The notes under the pieces were generated by a model, which did not search any database, had not been told where the DNA came from, and saw nothing but the letters and a program-made list of their open reading frames with translations. 49,823 nt of DNA from REEB95 sp035934995 (lineage in GTDB: Bacteria > Pseudomonadota > Alphaproteobacteria > ATCC43930 > CGMCC-115725), in contig DASYXI010000019.1 in the NCBI GenBank assembly GCA_035934995.1, forward strand, positions 1-49,823. The letters run 5' to 3'. Numbering within the stretch: the stretch's first letter is position 1; each line of letters starts with the position of its first letter. This document shows positions 34,828 to 42,622 of this stretch, one piece after another. The position numbers and the translations under genes were made by a program.

Positions 34828-35865
34828 ATGAAATCCCGCACGCTTCGCCGCGCCGACGAGCTGGTCAGCGCCGGACTCTTGCCGGCGCGCCGTCGCCGCG
34901 AGGTGGAGCGTGTCGCGCGCCGCTTCGCGGTCGCGCTCACGCCCCATGTCGTCGAGATGATCGAAAGTGGCGGTGCGCCGATCGCACGGCAGTTCGTGCC
35001 GTCGACGGCCGAGCTGCGCGTGGCGCCGGAGGAGCGCGTCGATCCCATCGGCGACGACCGGTTCGCGCCGCTCAAGGGCATCGTCCACCGCTATCCCGAT
35101 CGCGTGCTGTTGAAGCCGCTACTGGTTTGTCCGGTTTATTGCCGCTTCTGCTTTCGGCGCGAAGTGGTGGGGAAGGGCGGCGCGCTTACCGAGTCCGAGC
35201 TGACGGCCGCGCTCGATTATATCCGCGGCAATTCGGCGATCTGGGAAGTGATCGTCACCGGCGGCGATCCGTTCCTGCTGTCGGCGCGCCGGCTGAAGGC
35301 GATCGTGCGCGCGCTCCATGCCATTCCCCACGTGCAGGTGATCCGGTTCCACACGCGCGTGCCGATTGTCGAGCCCAGCCGCGTGACGCCGGCGTTGGTC
35401 GCGGCGCTCGCCACCGAAAAAGCGGTTTATGTCGCAATCCACGCCAACCATCCGCGCGAATTAACGGCGGCGACGCGCGCCGCTTGCGCGCGGCTGGCTA
35501 AGGCTGGCATCCCGTTACTCGGCCAAAGCGTGCTGCTTAAGGGCGTTAACGACGATGCCGCGACGCTCGAGGCGTTGTTCCGCGGTCTCGTCGCCATGCG
35601 GGTGAAACCCTATTACCTGCATCATGCCGATCTGGCCCACGGCACGGCGCATTTCCGCACGACGCTATCGGCCGGCCGCGATTTGATGCGGACGCTGCGC
35701 GGCCGGGTTTCCGGACTGTGTCAGCCGACCTATGTCGTCGATTTACCGGGTGGCCATGGCAAGGTGCCGGTCGGGCCGAGTTATGCGCAGGCGCTGGACG
35801 ACGACTCATGGTTAATCGAAGATCCGGCTGGCGGGCGACACCGTTACCCCATCGCCACACCCTGA
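34828..35865 (+). CDS. Lysine 2,3-aminomutase-like radical SAM protein
   Basis: 345 residues. The radical SAM cysteines are C101, C105 and C108 in LLVCPVYCRFCFRRE. PLP-binding is suggested by the lysine in VDLPGGHGKVPVGP near the end, and VIVTGGDPFLLSARRL and RFHTRVPIVEPSRVT are typical of KamA/EpmB relatives. The short length matches EpmB, which makes beta-lysine for elongation factor P, better than clostridial KamA. No epmA or efp lies nearby, so the substrate remains open. It lies 100 bp after ilvD. Confidence 0.85.
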   Translation: MKSRTLRRADELVSAGLLPARRRREVERVARRFAVALTPHVVEMIESGGAPIARQFVPSTAELRVAPEERVDPIGDDRFAPLKGIVHRYPDRVLLKPLLVCPVYCRFCFRREVVGKGGALTESELTAALDYIRGNSAIWEVIVTGGDPFLLSARRLKAIVRALHAIPHVQVIRFHTRVPIVEPSRVTPALVAALATEKAVYVAIHANHPRELTAATRAACARLAKAGIPLLGQSVLLKGVNDDAATLEALFRGLVAMRVKPYYLHHADLAHGTAHFRTTLSAGRDLMRTLRGRVSGLCQPTYVVDLPGGHGKVPVGPSYAQALDDDSWLIEDPAGGRHRYPIATP

Positions 35866-35892
35866 AAGGGATTCCCGATTGTCGGAAATAAC

Positions 35893-35904
35893 TTGTAAAT
35901 ACAA
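35893..35904. promoter_or_regulatory. Small dyad upstream of the PagL-like gene
   Basis: TTGTAAATACAA (TTGTA/TACAA with a 2-bp centre) in an AT-rich patch about 110 bp before the ATG at 36014. It could be an operator or promoter element. Position and symmetry are the only support. Confidence 0.25.
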
Positions 35905-36013
35905 ATTGTTATCGCTGTAGAGTCGGGTGTTTGCCGGACGGCAGTGGTTGAACCGCGGCGATTGGGGTTATAGAGTTACTTTAAGTCTTCGCGCTCCGTA
36001 CGGTCAGGTTGTC

Positions 36014-36574
36014 ATGGTTCGCTTAGCCAAAGGGTTTGCGCGTGCCGTTGTTACGGTCGCCGCCTTGGCGGTTGCCCTGCCGGCGTTCGCGTTCGAGTCG
36101 AATTCACTGGTTCGCGGCGGCGCGCCGTTGCCCGACTTCCAGCTCAATCTGCCGAACCTGACCCCGCCAGCCGGCGACGATGGCAATTTCGAGATCGCCC
36201 TGACGCCGCCGGGCAGCAAAAGCCCGTTCAGCTTCATCTTTTCGCCGCGGCCCGAAGCGGCGCTCGAGCTCGATCCGACCAGCAAGACGAGCCGAAACGT
36301 CGCTGGTCTGTCGTGGGACCTGTTCGACAAGGACCGTTTTCACGGTGGTTTCGGCCTGTCCGGCAGCATCCTGAGCCCGGGTACCGATCCGATGCATGAG
36401 GCACTGGCGGGCGGCCCGCCAGCGGCGGTTCGCAGCACGCTGAGCCTCGGCTACGACCTTGGCACCAATCAAAGCGTCATGCTGTCGTTCGACCACACGA
36501 GCACGCCGGACCTCAGCACGTCGCACGGCGAGTTCGGCGAAAACCTTCGCCTGGGTTACGGCGTCAAATTCTGA
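36014..36574 (+). CDS. PagL-like outer-membrane protein (possible lipid A deacylase)
   Basis: 186 residues with a signal peptide (ARAVVTVAALAVALPAFAF, cut after AFA). The C-terminal part reads as beta-strands and ends in an aromatic residue (NLRLGYGVKF), a marker of outer-membrane barrels. A His-x-Ser (SFDHTSTPDL) close to the C-terminus sits like the catalytic His-Ser of PagL, which removes the 3-O acyl chain of lipid A. A Pro-rich region follows the signal. The match is weak, so the enzymatic call is tentative. The start at 36014 is chosen because it directly precedes the signal peptide. Confidence 0.5.
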   Translation: MVRLAKGFARAVVTVAALAVALPAFAFESNSLVRGGAPLPDFQLNLPNLTPPAGDDGNFEIALTPPGSKSPFSFIFSPRPEAALELDPTSKTSRNVAGLSWDLFDKDRFHGGFGLSGSILSPGTDPMHEALAGGPPAAVRSTLSLGYDLGTNQSVMLSFDHTSTPDLSTSHGEFGENLRLGYGVKF

Positions 36575-36643
36575 TCCGCGCCGCGCGCGCGATCGCTTTT
36601 CCGCACCGTTATGCTTACTGGCGTCGCTTCGGCGGCGGCGTTC

Positions 36644-36711
36644 ATGCTTAATCGCACGCGCTCATCGCGTGCAAATTCGGGCGTTCGCCTGTCGCGAATT
36701 TCATTAAGCAT
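36644..36711. other. Three-way-junction inverted-repeat element
   Basis: An outer 9-bp stem ATGCTTAAT (36644-36652) / ATTAAGCAT (36703-36711) encloses two hairpins with almost no free bases. Hairpin one is GCACGCG-ctcat-CGCGTGC (36654-36672). Hairpin two is AAATTCG/CGAATTT (36673-36679 with 36695-36701) containing GGC/GCC. Only one base on each side of the junction is unpaired. It lies about 105 bp before the PEP-CTERM gene, probably in its leader. Remaining sequence of the 241-bp gap is AT-rich and shows no gene. Confidence 0.6.
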
Positions 36712-36815
36712 AGAAAGTCGTGCGTTAATAATACATTCCATTTATCGCGAATTTTCGCCGCGATTATTGTGCCTTCAACAATAAAAAAGTTTTACCCGAA
36801 CCCGAAGGAACCGAC

Positions 36816-37517
36816 ATGAACCGGACTCTCCGCGCATCTGCGCGTGCCTCCTTGCTTGCCGCCGCGTTGACGTTCGCCGCGGCGCTGCCCGCCTTTGCCA
36901 CCGTCGTTACGGCAACCGGGACCTATTCCAACGACGCCGACGCCAGCAACCAGGCGACCGGCTTCCCCAACGGGCCGTTCAATCTCACCAGCGGACCGAC
37001 GACCTTCAGCTACGTTGACTTCATTCCGAACCAGACGTTCAGCCTGAACAACATCGTCGGCCTGAGTGCCAACTTCACCGATATCGCCGGCGGTGCCGAC
37101 GTCGGCTCGCCGCGGTTCGTGGTGCAGCTCCAGAACGGCAATTTCTACTCGACCTATCTGGGCACGCCGCCGAACTTCAACGACAACAACCCGGCGGCCT
37201 TCACGACGGCGTACAGCAACTTCAACTTCGTCAACGGGACCAACGACACCGGCTTCAAGAACAGCGGCAGCCTCCACACCTTCACGTCGTTTGAGGCCGG
37301 CGCCGACGGTTCGCAGATCGTCACCGACGTGTTCCTCATCCTCGATGGCGGCTTCGGCGCCAACGGCCCGCAGGCCCTGACGCTCAACTCGCTCAGCGTG
37401 CAGTTCCTGGCGGCTCCCGAGCCGGCGACCTGGACGATGATGGCGGCGGCACTCGGCCTGCTCGGCTTCGTGGTCGCGCGCCGCCGGCGTAGTTCCGCCG
37501 GGGCGATCGCCGCCTAG
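36816..37517 (+). CDS. PEP-CTERM exported surface protein
   Basis: 233 residues. Signal peptide with cut near LPAFA (about residue 28). The body is rich in Asn, Thr, Gly and Phe, with low Cys and few Lys, suggesting an extracellular beta-rich domain of unknown type. The sorting signal is complete: PEPATW, a hydrophobic membrane segment (MMAAALGLLGFVVA), and the basic run RRRR. Such proteins are processed by an exosortase, usually in bacteria making exopolysaccharide. No exosortase gene is in this window. The stop is followed by a terminator-like hairpin. Confidence 0.85.
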   Translation: MNRTLRASARASLLAAALTFAAALPAFATVVTATGTYSNDADASNQATGFPNGPFNLTSGPTTFSYVDFIPNQTFSLNNIVGLSANFTDIAGGADVGSPRFVVQLQNGNFYSTYLGTPPNFNDNNPAAFTTAYSNFNFVNGTNDTGFKNSGSLHTFTSFEAGADGSQIVTDVFLILDGGFGANGPQALTLNSLSVQFLAAPEPATWTMMAAALGLLGFVVARRRRSSAGAIAA

Positions 37518-37550
37518 TTTCGAACCTTCTCGACTCCCGACACTTCGAAA

Positions 37551-37574
37551 CGCCGCGCCCGTCAGGGCGCGGCG
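37551..37574. terminator. Strong hairpin, probable bidirectional terminator
   Basis: CGCCGCGCCC-gtca-GGGCGCGGCG has a perfect 10-bp GC-rich stem. On the plus strand it is followed by ATTTCG, on the minus strand by TTTCG. It lies between the convergent PEP-CTERM and xthA genes and includes the xthA stop codon. Confidence 0.6.
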
Positions 37575-38338
37575 ATTTCGCACCAGATCGGCGTATGATC
37601 CGACGGCTTGTCGCGCGAGCGCGGCGACTTGTCGATGTCGCATTGGCGCAGCCGGTCGATCGCCTGCGGCGACAGCAGGATATGATCGATGCGCAGGCCG
37701 TGATCGGTCTCGAAGCGGCGCTGCATATAGTCCCAATAGGTGTAGCGTTGACCTTCCGCGTGCAGCGCGCGGAATGAATCGACGATGCCGAGGTTCAGCA
37801 GCGCGCGGAATTGCGTCCGCGATTCCGGCCGGCACAGCGCGTCGTTCTTCCAGCTTTCCGGGTCGTAGACGTCGTCGTCAGTGGGCGCGACGTTGAAATC
37901 GCCGGCGAGAGCGAAGGACAGCTCGCGGTCGAGCAGGCTTTGCGCATGCGCCCGGAGGCGATTCATCCAGGCCAGCTTGTAATCGAACTTGTCGCCCGGC
38001 GCCGGATTGCCGTTGGGCAGATAGACCGAGGCGACGCGCAGATCGCCGACCGTCGCTTCGATGTAACGGGCGTGGTCGTCCGTGCCGTCGCCCGGTAGCG
38101 CGGCCACCACATCGGTCGCCGGCACGCGCGACAGGATCGCGACGCCGTTATAGCTCTTCTGACCGGCGACGACCGCGTCGTAGCCGAGGCCCTTGATCTC
38201 GAGCCGCGGAAAATCCGCCTCGGTGCATTTGAGTTCTTGCAGGCAGACGATGTCGGGCTGCGCCGCCTTCAACCAATCGAGCAGATGGCCGAGCCGCGCC
38301 TTGACCGAGTTGACGTTCCAGGACGCGAGCTTGGTCAA
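37562..38338 (-). CDS. xthA: Exodeoxyribonuclease III
   Basis: 258 residues of the AP endonuclease/EEP fold, acting in base-excision repair. Motifs: SWNVNSVKARLGHL, CLQELKCTEADFP (metal Glu), RVASVYLPNGNP, LAGDFNVAPTDDDVYDP, TYWDYMQRRFETDHGLRIDH (in part), and SDHTPIWCEI at the end with catalytic Asp-His. Length and all motifs fit XthA. It follows erpA by 15 bp on the same strand, so it is likely co-transcribed. Confidence 0.93.
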   Translation of the reverse strand: MTKLASWNVNSVKARLGHLLDWLKAAQPDIVCLQELKCTEADFPRLEIKGLGYDAVVAGQKSYNGVAILSRVPATDVVAALPGDGTDDHARYIEATVGDLRVASVYLPNGNPAPGDKFDYKLAWMNRLRAHAQSLLDRELSFALAGDFNVAPTDDDVYDPESWKNDALCRPESRTQFRALLNLGIVDSFRALHAEGQRYTYWDYMQRRFETDHGLRIDHILLSPQAIDRLRQCDIDKSPRSRDKPSDHTPIWCEIAAP

Positions 38339-38353
38339 GCGCGTAGGGCGCGG

Positions 38354-38707
38354 TCAGCCGACCGAAAACGAATTGCCGCAGCCGCACGACGACGCGGCAT
38401 TCGGGTTCTTCACTTGGAACGACGCACCCATCATGTCCTCGACGAAATCGACCTCGGCGCCTTTGACGAGATCGAGCGAGGTCTCGTCGACGACCAAGGT
38501 CACGCCGTCGCGCTCGAAGGTGCGGTCTTCGGGTTGGAGATTCTCGTCGAAGCTGAAGCCGTACTGGAAGCCCGAGCAGCCGCCGCCCGACACCGCCAGG
38601 CGCAGGAACGCCTGCGGCAGGTTCTCTTGCGCTTTGAGTTCCTTGACGCGCTTGGCGGCACTTGCCGTCAGGCTAACGCTGCGTTCTTTTTCCAGGATAT
38701 CGGCCAT
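38354..38707 (-). CDS. erpA: A-type iron-sulfur carrier (ErpA/HesB)
   Basis: 117 residues from the ATG at 38707. The three cluster cysteines are present: VSGGGCSGFQYGFSF and the C-terminal SSCGCGNSFSV. ErpA hands [4Fe-4S] clusters to apo-enzymes such as those of isoprenoid synthesis. The open frame upstream of 38707 is not coding. It lies divergent from dgt across 158 bp. ErpA and the related IscA and SufA are hard to separate by sequence; the erpA-xthA neighbourhood and absence of isc/suf genes favour ErpA. Confidence 0.88.
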   Translation of the reverse strand: MADILEKERSVSLTASAAKRVKELKAQENLPQAFLRLAVSGGGCSGFQYGFSFDENLQPEDRTFERDGVTLVVDETSLDLVKGAEVDFVEDMMGASFQVKNPNAASSCGCGNSFSVG

Positions 38708-38865
38708 GTCCGGACGCTCCGTGCCGTCTTTATGTGGGGACGGGCGTGCGTTTGTCAAACCGGCGCCGGGATGCGGGCAATCGCCGTTGCGCGGACACGT
38801 ATGAAAGCACGGCAAGGGCGCCACAAGAGATTGCATCGACTCGACGCGAAGGATAGCTTCGCGCC

Positions 38866-40023
38866 ATGACCGTTGCGCTTGCTCCTTACGCCTCCGCGCC
38901 GGAGCGGAGTCGCGGGCGGCTGCATCGCGAACCGGAAAGTCCGAGCCGCACGCCGTTCCAGCGCGATCGCGACCGCATCATCCACTCCGCCGCGTTCCGT
39001 CGCCTGCAATACAAGACCCAGGTCTTCGTCTATCACGAGGGCGATCACTATCGCACCCGGCTGACCCACAGCCTCGAAGTGGCGCAGATCGCGCGCAGCC
39101 TGGCGCGCGCGCTCGGCTTGAACGAGGATCTCGCCGAGGCGTTGGCGCTGGCGCACGATCTCGGCCACACGCCCTTCGGTCATGCCGGCGAAGAAGCGCT
39201 CAACGCCGCGATGAAGGATTACGGCGGCTTCTCGCACAACGATCAGACGCTGCGGATCCTTACGTCGCTCGAACGCCGCTATGCCGGTTTCGACGGCCTC
39301 AACCTGACGTGGGAGACGCTCGAAGGCACGGTGAAGCACAATGGTCCGGTGAAGGCGCCGCTGTCCGAGACCATCGCCGCGTATAATGCGCAGCACGAAT
39401 TGGAGCTCGACACCTGGCCGTCGGCCGAGGCGCAGATCGCCGCTCTGAGCGACGACATCGCTTATGACAATCACGACATCGACGACGGCTTTCGCGCCGG
39501 TCTGTTCACGCTCGACGATCTGCGCGACGTGCCGCTGATCGGCGAGGCGCTGGCCGAGGTCCGCAAGTCCAACCGCGCGATCGACGACAGCCGCGCCATC
39601 CACGAAGCGGTGCGTCGGCTGATCGATCGCATGGTGACCGACGTCGTCGCCGAGACTAAACGGCGCGTGGCGCAAGCCGGCGTTGCATCCGCCGAAGCGG
39701 TGCGCACGTCCAATGCGCCGATGGTGGGGTTCTCCGACGCCATGCGCGAACGCGAAAAGGGCCTGCGCGCTTTCCTGTTCGAGCGGATGTACCGCCATTA
39801 TCGCGTCAATCGCATGTCGTCGAAGGCGCGCCGCGTCGTCGGTGATCTGTTCGGCATCTTCAACCGCGAGCCGGACTTGCTGCCGAGCGAATGGCGCGAC
39901 GAGGCGATGAAGTACGACGCCAAGGGCCGCGCGCGCCTGATTGCCGATTACATCGCCGGCATGACCGACCGGTTCGCTCTCGACGAGCACCGCAGGCTGT
40001 TCGATTACGACGCCACGACGTGA
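38866..40023 (+). CDS. dgt: dGTP triphosphohydrolase-like HD protein
   Basis: 385 residues, HD superfamily. Metal ligands are visible: LTHSLEVAQIARSLA (H68), LALAHDLGHTPFGHAGEEAL (H97-D98) and a later Asp in IAALSDDIAYDNHDID. This is the deoxyguanosinetriphosphate triphosphohydrolase-like group (shorter than E. coli Dgt) usual in alphaproteobacteria. The next gene argS overlaps its stop by 1 nt (TGATG). The gene begins a plus-strand cluster that runs to the window's end. Confidence 0.92.
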   Translation: MTVALAPYASAPERSRGRLHREPESPSRTPFQRDRDRIIHSAAFRRLQYKTQVFVYHEGDHYRTRLTHSLEVAQIARSLARALGLNEDLAEALALAHDLGHTPFGHAGEEALNAAMKDYGGFSHNDQTLRILTSLERRYAGFDGLNLTWETLEGTVKHNGPVKAPLSETIAAYNAQHELELDTWPSAEAQIAALSDDIAYDNHDIDDGFRAGLFTLDDLRDVPLIGEALAEVRKSNRAIDDSRAIHEAVRRLIDRMVTDVVAETKRRVAQAGVASAEAVRTSNAPMVGFSDAMREREKGLRAFLFERMYRHYRVNRMSSKARRVVGDLFGIFNREPDLLPSEWRDEAMKYDAKGRARLIADYIAGMTDRFALDEHRRLFDYDATT

Positions 40024-41759
40024 TGAATCTGTTCGCGTATTTCCACGACAAGATCGCGGCCGAGATCGCGGCGCTCGGTTTTGTACTCGATACCAGCCGC
40101 ATGTCGGTCGAGCCGCCGCGCGATCCGGCGCACGGCGACGTCTCGGCGAACGCCGCCATGGTGCTCGCCAAGGGTGCCGGCATGAAACCGCGCGATTTCG
40201 CGGAAAAGCTCCGGCCGCTTCTTGCCAAGCTCGATCACGTCACCGCTGCCGAGGTCGCCGGTCCCGGCTTCATCAATCTGCGTCTCGACAATGCGTTCTG
40301 GTACGCGCGGCTGGCTGAGATCCTGCGCGCCGGTCCGGCTTATGGCGATAGCACGGCGGGGCAGGGACGCACCGTCAACGTCGAATATGTCTCCGCCAAT
40401 CCAACCGGGCCAATGCATGTCGGCCACGGCCGCGGCGCGGTCGTTGGCGACGCGCTTGCTGCGCTATTGCACAAGACCGGCCATGCGGTGACGCGCGAAT
40501 ATTACGTCAACGACGCCGGCGCCCAGGTCGACGCGCTGGCGCGCTCGGTTCATCTGCGCTATCGCGAAGCTCTTAGCGAAAAGGTCGGCGAAATTCCGCA
40601 CGGCCTCTATCTCGGCGACTATCTCGTCGAGACCGGCGCGACGCTGGCGCAACGCGACGGCAAGAAATGGCTCGGTCGCCCGGAAAGCGAATGGCTGGCG
40701 CCGGTGCGCGCGTTCGCGATCGACGAGATGCTGACGCTGATCCGTGGCGATCTCGTGTCGCTCGGTATCGAATTCGATGTGTTCGTGTCGGAACGCAAGC
40801 TGGTGACTGCCGGCGCCATCGAACAGGCGATCACCGAGCTCGAAAAGCAGGGTCTCATTTATGTCGGCACGCTCGAGCCACCCAAGGGCATGCTGCCCGA
40901 CGATTGGGAGAAGCGGCCACAAACTTTGTTCCGCTCGACGGCGTTCGGCGACGATGTCGACCGGCCGATCAAGAAGGCCGACGGCTCGTGGACTTATTTC
41001 GCTGCCGACATCGCCTATCATTGGGACAAGTTCAAACGTGGCTTCTCCGAAATGATCGACGTGTGGGGCGCCGACCACGGCGGCTACGTCAAGCGCATGC
41101 AAGCGGTGGTCAAGGCGCTCACCCAAGGCAAGGCAGCGCTCGACGTTAAATTGTGCCAGCTGGTCAATCTTTCGGACGGCGGCCAGCCCGTGCGGATGTC
41201 GAAGCGCGCCGGCAATTTCGTTACCTTGCGCGACGTGATCGAGCGCGTCGGCAAGGACGTCGTCCGCTTCGTCATGCTGACCCGGCGGAACGATCAGACG
41301 CTCGATTTCGATTTTGCCAAGGTGGTCGAGCAGTCGAAGGATAATCCCGTGTTCTATGTGCAGTATGCCCATGCCCGCGCGCGCTCGGTTTTGCGGCTGG
41401 CGGCGCAGTATTTTGACGCCGGCGAATTGACGCCGGCGATGCTGGCGCGCGGCCCGTTGACGATGCTCGAGGACGCGGATGAGATCGCGCTCGTGCGGCA
41501 GCTGGCGCAGTGGCCGCGCACCGTCGAAGGCGCGGCGCAGATGCACGAGCCGCATCGCATCGCCTTTTATTTGCAAGAGGTCGCGGCGTCGTTTCATGCC
41601 TTGTGGAACAAGGGCAACACCGATGCCGGATTGCGTTTCGTCGTCGAAAGTCAGCGCGAATTGACGCGCGCCCGTTTGGCGTTGGTTCAGGCCGTCGCGT
41701 TCATTATCGCCTCGGGCCTCAAGGTGATCGGCGTGACGCCGGCCGAGGAGTTGCGCTGA
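40023..41759 (+). CDS. argS: Arginyl-tRNA synthetase
   Basis: 578 residues, class I. The HIGH-type motif is in ANPTGPMHVGHGRGAVVGD. The KMSKS loop is the shortened PVRMSKRAGNFVTL seen in ArgRS. The N-terminal Add-1 domain and C-terminal tRNA-binding helical domain (ALWNKGNTDAGLRFV) are present. It overlaps dgt and the SPOR gene by 1 nt each, so translation is probably coupled. Open frame upstream of 40023 is a shadow. Confidence 0.96.
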   Translation: MNLFAYFHDKIAAEIAALGFVLDTSRMSVEPPRDPAHGDVSANAAMVLAKGAGMKPRDFAEKLRPLLAKLDHVTAAEVAGPGFINLRLDNAFWYARLAEILRAGPAYGDSTAGQGRTVNVEYVSANPTGPMHVGHGRGAVVGDALAALLHKTGHAVTREYYVNDAGAQVDALARSVHLRYREALSEKVGEIPHGLYLGDYLVETGATLAQRDGKKWLGRPESEWLAPVRAFAIDEMLTLIRGDLVSLGIEFDVFVSERKLVTAGAIEQAITELEKQGLIYVGTLEPPKGMLPDDWEKRPQTLFRSTAFGDDVDRPIKKADGSWTYFAADIAYHWDKFKRGFSEMIDVWGADHGGYVKRMQAVVKALTQGKAALDVKLCQLVNLSDGGQPVRMSKRAGNFVTLRDVIERVGKDVVRFVMLTRRNDQTLDFDFAKVVEQSKDNPVFYVQYAHARARSVLRLAAQYFDAGELTPAMLARGPLTMLEDADEIALVRQLAQWPRTVEGAAQMHEPHRIAFYLQEVAASFHALWNKGNTDAGLRFVVESQRELTRARLALVQAVAFIIASGLKVIGVTPAEELR

Positions 41760-42622
41760 TGGCGCTCGGCGTCGATCCCGAAGACCGCATTCCCGGCGCG
41801 CCTCCGCGGGCGCCGTCGCGATGGCCGCGGCATTTCGGCGCGTCGGTGCGCGTCGGTGTCGTGCTGGTCGTGCTTGGTGCCGCCGCCGCGTCGGGATGGC
41901 CTTATATCAAGGAGCATTTCCTCACGCCGAGCGCGCCGTCTGGTCCGCTGCCGGTGATCGGTCCCGGCGACGAGCCGATCAAGGAAGCGCCGAAGCAGCC
42001 CGGCGGCATGCAGGTGCCGGATCAGGATAAAGTCATCCTCAACGGTCCGGCGGCGCAGCCCAGGGTTGAGCAAATCCTGCCGCCGCCGCCGGCGCCGCTG
42101 CCATCGCCGGCCACGCCGCCCGCAATCGTGCAGACGCCGCCACCACAGCCGCCGGCGCCACCCGTCGCAGCGGCCGCGCCGCCGCCACCTGCTGCTCCGA
42201 ATACGCCACCACCGGTTTCCGCCGCCGCGTCGTCGCCCGCGCCGCAAGCCGCGCCGGTGACGTCGCCACCACCGCCACCACCACCGTCGCGGCCAGCGAG
42301 CATCGTCGCCGCCAATCCGCCAGCGACGTCGACCGCGCCGGTATCTGGCGAGCAAGTGCCGCCGGCGCTCGCGGGGCACGGCTGGTTCGTTCAGCTCGGC
42401 GCCGTCAGCTCGACGGCAGCCGCCCAAGCCGAGTGGACGCGCTTGAAGCGCGCGCAGGCCGATCTGCTTGCGTCGCTGTCGGCCAATGCCGTGCGTGTCG
42501 AACGCGGCGGCGGCGTGATCTATCGCATCGAGGCCGGACCCCTTGCCGATGCAAACGCGGCGTCGCGTCTGTGCCGGTCGCTCCAGCAACGTCATGTCGC
42601 CTGTATCGTCCTCCGCCCGTGA
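41759..42622 (+). CDS. SPOR-domain cell-envelope protein
   Basis: 287 residues. One membrane span (about residues 30-50, VGVVLVVLGAAAASGWPYI). A long proline/alanine-rich periplasmic linker (about 100-195) leads to a C-terminal SPOR domain of about 75 residues (GWFVQLGAVSSTAAAQAEWT to CRSLQQRHVACIVLRP). SPOR domains bind denuded glycan strands at division septa. The downstream neighbour nagZ also deals with peptidoglycan. It overlaps argS by 1 nt and nagZ by 29 nt. Confidence 0.88.
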   Translation: MALGVDPEDRIPGAPPRAPSRWPRHFGASVRVGVVLVVLGAAAASGWPYIKEHFLTPSAPSGPLPVIGPGDEPIKEAPKQPGGMQVPDQDKVILNGPAAQPRVEQILPPPPAPLPSPATPPAIVQTPPPQPPAPPVAAAAPPPPAAPNTPPPVSAAASSPAPQAAPVTSPPPPPPPSRPASIVAANPPATSTAPVSGEQVPPALAGHGWFVQLGAVSSTAAAQAEWTRLKRAQADLLASLSANAVRVERGGGVIYRIEAGPLADANAASRLCRSLQQRHVACIVLRP

